A stretch of DNA of 64,000 nt, from assembly GCA_019918135.1 (NCBI GenBank), contig WBZZ01006219.1, forward strand, positions 57,501-121,500, given 5' to 3'. This stretch comes from Paulinella micropora. Its lineage: Eukaryota; Cercozoa; Imbricatea; Euglyphida; Paulinellidae. Below are positions 56,793 through 64,000 of this stretch, piece by piece; position 1 is the stretch's first letter; every line of letters begins with the position of its first letter. The notes beneath the pieces were generated by a model. The model saw only the letters and a program-made list of their open reading frames with translations. It was not told where the DNA came from and searched no databases. Position numbers and translations under genes: made by a program.

Positions 56793-56827
<35 letters not shown>
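56406..56827 (+). other. LINE 3' UTR and (TTA)n tail
   Basis: The last 60 bases read AATGGAGGCACATGTCCGAC..GGCCAATTGACTGATAAGTC..ATTCA and then (TTA)n. This end resembles those of S1, S2 and S4. Confidence 0.8.
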
Positions 56828-56830
<3 letters not shown>

Positions 56831-56860
56831 CCCAATGGCCTCAAGGCGATAAACTGTGAC
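56828..56860 (+). repeat. Fragment of S3
   Basis: 33 bases starting at CAGCCCAATGGCC, cut by the following old S1 fragment. Confidence 0.7.
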
Positions 56861-56969
56861 CAATACTTTCAAAGAAAATATCCTTTGAAAATACTGGAAC
56901 CGACGGGAATCGAACTGGCGACAGGTCCCAGATGGTAGACCTTAACCACTGGGCTATCGCGGTGCCACT
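56861..56969 (-). mobile_element. SINE S1, old subfamily, head only
   Basis: tRNA-like head with A and B boxes; shares the CTTTCAAAGAAAATATCC variant with 36449-36693. Confidence 0.8.
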
Positions 56970-57001
56970 AATAATAATAATAATATAATAATAATAATAT
57001 A

Positions 57002-57138
57002 GTGCTTCTCTGTCAATGGCTGATGCATTTCTGCACATGCGCCTCCATCGTCTCACCCGTGAGGGGAGTACGAAGAATTGACGATAAGCTCTAATGACAC
57101 CCCCGCAAGGGCAGTTCCAACACTTCCAGACGAGCCGA
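57002..57138 (-). mobile_element. SINE S1, 5'-truncated
   Basis: 3' ~137 bp, bordered by TAA arrays. Confidence 0.88.
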
Positions 57139-57147
57139 ATAATAATA

Positions 57148-57185
<38 letters not shown>

Positions 57186-57186
57186 G

Positions 57187-57233
57187 TGCTTCTCTGTCAA
57201 TGGCTGATGCATTTCTGCACATGCGCCTCCATC

Positions 57234-57234
<1 letters not shown>
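57187..57234 (-). mobile_element. SINE S1, minimal 3' fragment
   Basis: Only the last 48 bases, exactly the part shared with the LINE end. Confidence 0.85.
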
Positions 57235-57273
<39 letters not shown>

Positions 57274-57504
57274 GTGCTTCTCTGTCAATGGCTGATGCAA
57301 ATCTGCACATGCGCCTCCATCGTCTCACCCGTGAGGGGAGTACGAAGAATTGACGATAGGCTCTAATGACATCCCCGCACGGGCAGTTCCAACACTTCCA
57401 GACGGACCGGTATGTTCAATGAAAATACTGGTGGCACCGACGGGAATCGAACTGGCGACAGGGCCCAGATGGTAGAACTTGACCACTGGGCTATCACGGT
57501 GTCC
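57274..57504 (-). mobile_element. SINE S1, short form, reverse
   Basis: One internal motif, complete head. Confidence 0.9.
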
Positions 57505-57563
<59 letters not shown>

Positions 57564-57566
<3 letters not shown>

Positions 57567-58047
57567 ATATCTGAGGCGTACTGATGCAGCTAATGGCATA
57601 TCCTCAACGGACATAAGCCTCCAATACCCTTGTTCGAGGTCCTCCACCCCCCCGTGTCAGTCTCTCGCCTGATGATCGGGGCCACCGATGGAGCTCCTGA
57701 GGGCAAGACTGCACTAAGCCGAGGTTATTCCGCAGTCCCAGCAACCTCTTGCAAGACGTCACCGAATGTGCAAGTGCATACACCAAGCGCGGTTGCTAGA
57801 GCTGCCTCGAAACCCCACCCATAACAATCTGGTGTCTGCTGGGTCCTGGGCTATCAACCAGCATATGCGGAGTTTAAGATCTTTTACGCGCGCAACGACC
57901 CTCCTCCCCAGCATCTACCACCAAAGGGTTATGAGTTGGCGTCACAGTTTAACGCCTTGAGGCCATTGGGCTGGAACTCTGTTTAGCAAGTGTGACTAGG
58001 TTTTTTCATCGGGATTTCCCTCAAATATGTCACAGTCAACACTCCAA
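57564..58047 (-). mobile_element. Retroelement family S3, full length, reverse
   Basis: Has the TTGGAGTGTTGACTG start as in the tandem pair at 23877-24853. Confidence 0.85.
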
Positions 58048-58086
58048 GGAATAATAATAATAATAACGATAATAATAATAATAATA

Positions 58087-58281
58087 GTGCTTCTCTGTCA
58101 ATGGCTGATGCAAATCCGCACATGCGCCTCCATCGTCTCACCCGTGAGGGGAGTACGAAGAATTGACGATAGGCTCTAATGACACCCCCGCAAGGGCAGT
58201 TCCAACACTTCCAGACGGACCGGTATGTTCAATGAAAATACCGGTGGCACCGACGGGAATCAAACTGGCGACAGGGCCCAA
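58087..58281 (-). mobile_element. SINE S1, 5'-truncated, reverse
   Basis: B box kept, A box lost; one internal motif. Cut at the same base as the copy at 48209 (GGGCCCTGTCGCC). Confidence 0.88.
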
Positions 58282-58324
58282 TAATAATAATAATACTAAT
58301 AATAACAATAATATGTATGTATCT

Positions 58325-58492
58325 TCTGCCAATTGCTGAGCTAAAAGGCCATGTGCATCCAGTCCACCATTCCATAAGGAAAGTCTCCACACCGATCGGT
58401 GGAATAAAGGAAGTGACGGCATAGAACATTTCTCTAGGAGCTTTATACCAATCAGCCCATGGAAAGGGACCGATGGCCTATGTACTCCCTAA
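58325..58492 (-). mobile_element. Retroelement family S2, reverse
   Basis: Slightly diverged; its 3' end runs into GTATGTA then (TTA)n. Confidence 0.8.
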
Positions 58493-58531
58493 ATAACAAC
58501 AATAATAATAATAATAATAATAGTAATAATA

Positions 58532-58643
58532 GTGCTTCTCTGTCAAGGGCTGATGCAAATCTGCTCATGCGCCTCCATCGTCTCACCCGTGAGGGGAGTA
58601 CGAAGAATTGACGATAGGCTCTAATGACACCCCCGCACGGGCA
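58532..58643 (-). mobile_element. SINE S1, 5'-truncated, reverse
   Basis: 3' ~112 bp. Confidence 0.86.
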
Positions 58644-58671
58644 ATAATAGTAATAATAATAATATTAATAA

Positions 58672-58912
58672 CATGTCCTATTTGAGATGTAAAAAAGGCC
58701 GCCACTCAATTCGGATACCTGAGGTAATCGGGAAGCAACCGAGGATTGCCACGCGAGTAAGTAATGTAGCGCCTTCGGGTCTGCTACCTTACCGAAACCC
58801 GTGGGTCCGTGTTGTTGCTACCATCTCTACTGGTACCGAAGCGGGAACCGGCCGGTGTCAACCGACACCTGCCCACAGTAGACAACCGATCTCACTGGGC
58901 AAGACAATATTA
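58672..58912 (-). repeat. Unique ~240 bp insert between TTA arrays
   Basis: On the minus strand it ends TCAAATAGGACATG followed by (TTATTA)n, so it too may be a LINE-mobilised fragment. No second copy in the window. Confidence 0.4.
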
Positions 58913-58916
58913 ATAC

Positions 58917-58963
<47 letters not shown>

Positions 58964-59135
58964 GTGTATCTCCTGCCAATTGCTGAGCCAAAAGGCCATG
59001 TGCATCCAGTCCTCCATTCCATAAGGAAAGTCTCCACACCAATCGGTGGAATAAAGGAAGTGACGGCATAGAACATTACTCTAGGAGCTTTATACCAATC
59101 AGCCCATGGAAAGGACCGATGGCCTATGTACTCCC

Positions 59136-59137
<2 letters not shown>
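58964..59137 (-). mobile_element. Retroelement family S2, reverse
   Basis: Complete, GGGAGTACAT start present. Confidence 0.82.
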
Positions 59138-59196
<59 letters not shown>

Positions 59197-59197
<1 letters not shown>

Positions 59198-59249
59198 GGC
59201 TTCCTCAGACTATAGCATCAGATCCAGATCCTGGACATGTGCCTCCATT
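59197..59249 (-). repeat. Short repeat S4, reverse
   Basis: Same 53 bases as 27183-27235, TAA arrays on both sides. Confidence 0.75.
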
Positions 59250-59250
59250 C

Positions 59251-59313
<63 letters not shown>

Positions 59314-59579
59314 GTGCTTCTCTGTCAACGGCTGATGCATTTCTGCACATGCGCCTCCATCGTCTCACCCGTGAGGGGAGTACAAAGAATTGACGATAGG
59401 CTGTAATGACACCCCCGCAAGGGCAGTTCCAACACTTCCAGACGGACCGGTATGTTCAATGAAAATACTGGTCCAGACGGACCGGTATGTTCAATGAAAA
59501 TACTGGTGGTACCGACGGGAATCGAACTGGCGACAGGGCCCAGATGGTAGAACTTGACCACTGGGCTATCACGGTGTCC
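59314..59579 (-). mobile_element. SINE S1, complete, reverse
   Basis: Two internal motifs, spacer GTCCAGACGGACCGG. Confidence 0.9.
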
Positions 59580-59639
<60 letters not shown>

Positions 59640-59811
59640 GTGTATCTCCTGCCAATTGCTGAGCCAAAAGGCCATGTGCATCCAGTCCTCCATTCCATAA
59701 GGAAGGTCTCCACACCAATCGGTGGAATAAAGGAAGTGACGGCATAGAACATTACTCTAGGAGCTTTATACCAATCAGCCCATGGAAAGGACCGATGGCC
59801 TATGTACTCCC

Positions 59812-59813
<2 letters not shown>
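59640..59813 (-). mobile_element. Retroelement family S2, reverse
   Basis: Complete; sits directly upstream of a long TAA array that leads into S3. Confidence 0.82.
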
Positions 59814-59882
<69 letters not shown>

Positions 59883-59883
<1 letters not shown>

Positions 59884-60288
59884 AGCCCAATGGCCTCAAG
59901 GCGTTAAACTGTGACGCCAACTCATAACCCTTTGGTGGTAGATGCTGGGGAGGAGGGTCGTTGCGCGCGTAAAAGATCTTAAACTCCGCATATGCTGGTT
60001 GATAGCCCAGGACCCAGCAGACACCAGATTGTTATGGGTGGGGTTTCGAGGCAGCTCTAGCAACCGCGCTTGGTGTATGCACTTGCACATTCGGTGACGT
60101 CTTGCAAGAGGTTGCTGGGACTGCGGAATAACCTCTGCTTAGTGCAGTCTTGCCCTCAGGAGCTCCATCGGTGGCCCCAATCATCAGGCGAGAGACTGAC
60201 ACGGGGGGGTGGAGGACCTCGAACAAGGGTATTGGAGGCTTATGTCCGTTGAGGATATGCCATTAGCTGCATCAGTACGCCTCAGATA

Positions 60289-60290
<2 letters not shown>
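59883..60290 (+). mobile_element. Retroelement family S3, 5'-shortened
   Basis: Begins at CAGCCCAATGGCC, as does 49250-49659. Confidence 0.85.
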
Positions 60291-60334
<44 letters not shown>

Positions 60335-60600
60335 GGACACCGTGATAGCCCAGTGGTCAAGTTCTACCATTTGGGCCCTGTCGCCAGTTCGATTCCCGTC
60401 GGTGCCACCAGTATTTTCATTGAACATACCGGTCCGTCCGGACCAGTATTTTCATTGAACATACCGGTCCGTCTGGAAGTGTTGGAACTGCCCTTGCGGG
60501 GGTGTCATTAGAGCCTATCGTCAATTCTTCGTACTCCCCTCACGGGTGAGACGATGGAGGCGCATGTGCAGAAATGCATCAGCCATTGACAGAGAAGCAC
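60335..60600 (+). mobile_element. SINE S1, complete
   Basis: Two internal motifs, spacer CCGTCCGGACCAG. Confidence 0.92.
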
Positions 60601-60628
<28 letters not shown>

Positions 60629-60632
<4 letters not shown>

Positions 60633-60680
60633 GAGGCACATGTCCAGGATCTGGATCTGATGCTATAGTCTGAGGAAGCC

Positions 60681-60681
<1 letters not shown>
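60629..60681 (+). repeat. Short repeat S4
   Basis: Last unit of the chain; its (TTA)n tail reaches the BspA-like coding sequence at 60748. Confidence 0.75.
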
Positions 60682-60748
<67 letters not shown>

Positions 60749-61302
60749 GCCCCCCGCAACGTAATTACGTTCGACGTGTCCCAGGACCCCAAACCCCCCG
60801 AGCTGAAAACTTGGGCCATGGCAAAGCTCTGTTCTAGCGACGTGATCTTGTCGGTGTGCAAGGGCGCGCTGGACGGCAATCTTTGCAGCCTGGTGCAATT
60901 GTAGAAGTGCCGGCCGCTCGAGGGGTGCAGAATCACCTGGCCCCAGCTCACGATTTCCACCAGCGAATCGCGCGTGGCCTGCTCTGCTTGTTGCATGGTC
61001 CAGCCCGCCAGCGCCAGGGTCGAGGTGACAGTCACCAAACCACTGCTCGCATAAACGTGCCGGCACGGCAGTGGAGGTGTTGGGCAGCTCTCGTCAAGGC
61101 CGTCACCCCAGTTCACGAAGCCCTGAGATGACGGCACCACAATGGCGGGCAGTACCAATTCCTGCCCCTGCTCGACGGACCAACGGGACACGAAGAGCTC
61201 GTGTGCGCTCTGCCGCTCTAGCAAGAGCTTGACCTCGGCCGACCCGAGCGTAGCCTTGGCAGCGACAGAGTGCAGGGTCGCCAGCGCGGCTGACAGTAGC
61301 AT
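60749..61302 (-). CDS. BspA-like (DUF285) surface protein, N-terminal part, cut by the SINE chain
   Basis: Leucine-rich-like repeat protein of the BspA/DUF285 family, usually secreted or surface-exposed; its role in algae is unknown. From Met at 61302: a possible signal-like start (MLLSAALATLHSVAAKA), a PKD-like strand pair (GFVNWGDG, residues 61-68; HVYASSGLVTVT, 82-93), the family linker LVEIVSWGQVILHPSSGRHF (114-133), then the first DUF285 repeat ITSLEQSFAMAQVFSSGGLG with SWDTSNVITLRG (173-184). Family members normally carry many such repeats. Here the sequence runs into (TTA)n after residue 184, so the 3' part is lost or lies beyond an intron. It diverges from the ORF at 61701, with ~400 bp between the two starts. 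Confidence 0.8.
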
Positions 61303-61700
61303 TCTTTTTTTTTGGGCGTGGTCCTTCTCTCTCTCTCTTTAATTTGTTTCTGGTTCTTGGCACGGCCTCTTGGAGGCCGGCGGAGGGAAATGGAGACAAA
61401 ATTTGCGGCGTGGAAGCGGGGGCAGGGGGGGGGGGGAGCAAACGGATTTGGGGAGGGGGGGGGGAGGAGCTTTTTCCCATCGTAGCCAAGAACCAACCAA
61501 AAAAGGATTCATCCCTTCCCCCTCCCACTCCCCCCCCCCCCAAAAGTTTTCTCTCGGAGCAAAACCTGTGGGGGGATTGGGGGAGAAAGGTGCCGAATGA
61601 AGGGGCGGGGGGAGAATGTGGGCGCACGGAAGGGGACAGAAGTTTCTTTGGTCGTTTGTTGTTGTTGTTTGTGCAGGGTGCCGCCAAGAAAAGGGGGATC
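61303..61700. promoter_or_regulatory. Shared upstream region of two divergent genes
   Basis: Holds a CTCTCTCT tract near 61327 and several long G- or C-runs (about 61425, 61455, 61530), candidate G-quadruplexes. No TATA box stands out. Promoter function is inferred from the divergent arrangement. Confidence 0.4.
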
Positions 61701-64000
61701 ATGTCACGCCTGTGTACGAATCTCCCCGCCAACAGCTATTGGACCATAACCCACAAGGAGCGCGAGTTTCTCCAAAGCGTTAGTACACTGTGCGAAGACT
61801 CGCCCGGCAAGTTCATGCGGCTGCGCAACCACAAGACCTTGCGCGAGGGCGCGCGGGCCGATGTCCTCAGCGTCGAACAGCCCATCCCCGGGGGCGACTT
61901 CGCGCAGGTGTCGTGCAAGAACTTCGTGGGCGCCGCACGCGGCAGGAGCAAGGACTTCGTGCTCCACCCGTCGTTGCTGGCGCGGTCGCCCACGGCGAAC
62001 GTGCTGGTCACCGAAGGCCTGTCGCTGCAGGAGTACGGGCTGGCGTCTACCCAGCTGACCTCGAAGCGGGGCAGGGCCTCCCGCGTGGTGCTGCGCGCGA
62101 CCCTGCAGAGCCACTTCGTGTCGTGGTCGGAACGCGAGCCCGTGCTGCCCGAACGAACGACCGAGTTCACCAAGGGCTCGGCGGAGGGCGCGTCGCTGCT
62201 GGCGGACCACCTGCACACCATGGCGCTGCTGCGGCTGTGCCTGGCGCGCTACTCGGTGTGCCGCCAGGTGGTCAAGAACACGTTTGTGGTGAACCTGGCG
62301 GACAAGGCCGACGAAACCCTGGGCGAGAAATCAGCGGGGCCGCTGATGGCGTGGCTGGAACACTGCGTACGCGCCGGCCTGGTGAGCACCAGCGTCCCGG
62401 CGCTGGTGCAAGGTTTGTTGACTAGCTCGCACCAGGCCCGCCTGGGCGCCAAGTCCGACAACCGCCTGTACGTGGCGGTGGACCCCAAGTCCGAGGGCAC
62501 GAACAAGAGCTTGCCTCGCTCGCTCAACTTTTTCCCGACGGGTTTCTACGTGCTGAACACCGTGTACCTGGCTACCGACGGCGAAATGACGTTCGTCGAC
62601 TGGCTGCAGCGCGAGGCCAGGAGCGAGGGCCAGCTTTGTCTGGTGCTGGAGTCGGTGCTTTCGCTAGTCTCGCGCCTGTGCGACGCCCTGGCCGTGTTCG
62701 ACCCCAACGAGAAGTACTTCTTCGATCAGGGCGGGAGGCAGTCCCCCCTCCGCAAGCCGGAGACCATGAACGGCCTGAACGGGTGCGTCACGTGCACGTT
62801 CGTCAGCGCGCACAACCTCGTGCTGGTGTTCGCGGTAGACGCGCACCGGCTGGTCTGCGAAAGGATGCACACCGCCGGCCGGCACAAGTGCACGCAGAAG
62901 TCCTGTGACGTCGGCGACGAGTACCCGCTGGCGCTGCTGGACACGGAGAAAATGTTCATCGGCCCGCTGCCGCCGGCAGAAGCGAAGAAACGCCTGCACC
63001 TCATGGAGAACAACCGGGTGGTCAAGGGCGCGCAGTACTTTAGCAAGAAGGGCAGCGAAGACTTCTCGCCCGAAGTGTTAGAGAAGCTCAGGGGCGCCCT
63101 GCAGGCGGACCCGCTGAGGGAGCTCCCGGCCACGCAAAAGATGTTCACGAAGCTGCGGGACTCGGTGGACAAGCGCCTGCGCGCTGGTGAACAGAAGCAG
63201 GCCGGCAGCCAGAAGAAGAAGCAGCAGCCGGACAATGGCGAGCCAGCGCCGCGGGCCGCGCTGTACCCCCAAGCAGACTTCCGGGTCGGGGAGCTCTGCA
63301 AGCGCTACGCCTGCCTGGCGGGGCCCTCGCACGGCGGGCACGGCCTTTCGCCGCACTTCCGGTCCGTGCAGCTGCTACTGTTTGCGTCGTCGTGCTACAC
63401 GCTGGAGGAGCCCTTCTCGGCGCTCCGGCGGCTGCTGGTACACAGGCTGTCCCGGTGGCTGGAGGGCTGCGCCCTGGGGGTCTTGTTGTACCTAGAAGAG
63501 GACGAGGTGTGCAGTCTGCACGGGCTGACCACGGAGGAGATCTGCTCGGCCAGCCCCTCGGCGTTGGCCATGTTAGAAGAACAGTGTACTGTCGCACACG
63601 GCGGCTGGGCGCCGGACCGCCGCCAGCACCCGGTGCTGAGGCTGCTGGATGTCGTGGCCGAGCACCCCCTGTGGGGCGACGTGGACCGCCAAACGAGTGA
63701 TCAGTGGGCGGGGGCCTGCGTCGAGCTGTACCGCCGCAGGCTCAAGCCCGTCCATGACCTGTTGCAGGAACCCGGACAAACGCAGATCGAGAGGGCCCTC
63801 ACGTACTTACAAAACATCTGCGCCAGGGCGGGCCGGCCCGTGACTATAGCGCCGACGCAGAAGCTGAGCCAGGAGCTCCTGGGCCTCGTCGGTGAAAAGC
63901 TGCGGCTCGGCGTGCCGGGGATCGTGCACGCCGGGGGCGATTTCCTGTACGTGCCTGCGCCGGACTATGCGGCCCCCCACTACGAAGTTTGCGCGTTTGA
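61701..64000 (+). CDS. Long unrecognised protein, 3' end beyond the window
   Basis: Open without interruption for 766 codons to the window edge, with strong G/C third-position bias and normal amino-acid composition. Starts MSRLCTNLPANSYWTITHKE; the ATG follows an AAGGGGGATC context. Visible features: a Cys/His cluster CERMHTAGRHKCTQKSC at residues 386-402 that could bind zinc; a basic, Gln/Lys-rich linker (EQKQAGSQKKKQQ) near 497-509; Leu-rich helical segments near 555-600 (LLLFASSCYTLEEPFSALRR). No signal peptide or membrane span. I do not recognise any family or catalytic motif. No intron is needed, in contrast to E2F. It could be a host gene of restricted distribution or one of foreign origin; base composition alone does not separate it from E2F exons. 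Confidence 0.8.
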   Translation, partial: MSRLCTNLPANSYWTITHKEREFLQSVSTLCEDSPGKFMRLRNHKTLREGARADVLSVEQPIPGGDFAQVSCKNFVGAARGRSKDFVLHPSLLARSPTANVLVTEGLSLQEYGLASTQLTSKRGRASRVVLRATLQSHFVSWSEREPVLPERTTEFTKGSAEGASLLADHLHTMALLRLCLARYSVCRQVVKNTFVVNLADKADETLGEKSAGPLMAWLEHCVRAGLVSTSVPALVQGLLTSSHQARLGAKSDNRLYVAVDPKSEGTNKSLPRSLNFFPTGFYVLNTVYLATDGEMTFVDWLQREARSEGQLCLVLESVLSLVSRLCDALAVFDPNEKYFFDQGGRQSPLRKPETMNGLNGCVTCTFVSAHNLVLVFAVDAHRLVCERMHTAGRHKCTQKSCDVGDEYPLALLDTEKMFIGPLPPAEAKKRLHLMENNRVVKGAQYFSKKGSEDFSPEVLEKLRGALQADPLRELPATQKMFTKLRDSVDKRLRAGEQKQAGSQKKKQQPDNGEPAPRAALYPQADFRVGELCKRYACLAGPSHGGHGLSPHFRSVQLLLFASSCYTLEEPFSALRRLLVHRLSRWLEGCALGVLLYLEEDEVCSLHGLTTEEICSASPSALAMLEEQCTVAHGGWAPDRRQHPVLRLLDVVAEHPLWGDVDRQTSDQWAGACVELYRRRLKPVHDLLQEPGQTQIERALTYLQNICARAGRPVTIAPTQKLSQELLGLVGEKLRLGVPGIVHAGGDFLYVPAPDYAAPHYEVCAF

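Larger units (their letters stand above)
50020..56827 (+). mobile_element. LINE (APE-type non-LTR retrotransposon), near full length, broken
   Basis: 5' monomers 50020-51850, one long coding region 51855-56405, 3' UTR to 56794, then a (TTA)n tail to 56827. Order of domains: RRM-like ORF1 part, AP endonuclease, reverse transcriptase with YADD, and a C-terminal CCHC-like finger. The N-terminal part and endonuclease start share a frame, and endonuclease and RT share another. Breaks seen: a frameshift near 52860, TGA at 53764 and near 53922, and a frameshift near 55880. Restriction-like endonuclease is absent. I would place it in the I/Jockey/Tad-like APE group, clade unresolved. Confidence 0.9.

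Noticed and set aside
60746-61732. Overlapping ORFs on both strands near the BspA-like gene
   Set aside because: Shadow frames in GC-rich coding DNA and promoter; only the 60749-61302 minus frame matches a known family.
61701-64000. Viral capsid or polymerase identity for the long ORF
   Set aside because: No motif of either family could be found; base composition matches host exons.

Overview
This is eukaryotic nuclear DNA, most likely from an alga. The left edge holds the 3' half of a spliced E2F transcription-factor gene whose marked box reads like the plant/green-lineage form. Introns have GT-AG borders, host-type exons are GC-rich, and a BspA-like (DUF285) gene lies at the right edge. 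I cannot place the lineage more closely. Only about 5 kb looks like host coding sequence; the rest is mobile or repetitive DNA.

Layout: 178-4029, last exons of E2F, one intron filled with 2.5 kb of telomere-like simple repeats. 4383-17330, a Ty3/Gypsy LTR element (4819-15449) between inverted copies of an unclassified repeat. 18133-20610, three unrecognised ORFs with a Cys-rich zinc-binding tail. 21900-27640, microsatellites and the first block of SINEs chained through (TTA)n arrays, including a ~1.25 kb palindrome. 27643-36011, a segment with terminal inverted repeats lying inside one microsatellite; it carries two satellites with ~165-180 bp periods and a candidate spliced gene. 36139-38400, second SINE block. 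39364-39880, a fossil S74 intramolecular-chaperone domain. 40069-41718, a Ty1/Copia fragment abutting head-on a 5'-truncated second Ty3 copy (41719-47049). 47196-49975, third SINE block. 50020-56827, a LINE with tandem 5' monomers and a (TTA)n tail. 56828-60681, fourth SINE block. 60749-61302 (minus), a BspA-like gene cut by the SINE chain. 61701 to the window end, an uninterrupted unrecognised ORF of more than 766 codons.

How it fits together: the LINE and at least two short families (a tRNA-derived SINE and a ~170 bp element) share a related 3' end of about 45 bp and the same (TTA)n tail. This suggests that one LINE machinery mobilises several short parasites, which then insert into each other's TTA tails. 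The segment at 27643-36011 is the best candidate for an undescribed mobile element, because it has terminal inverted repeats but no transposase I can recognise.
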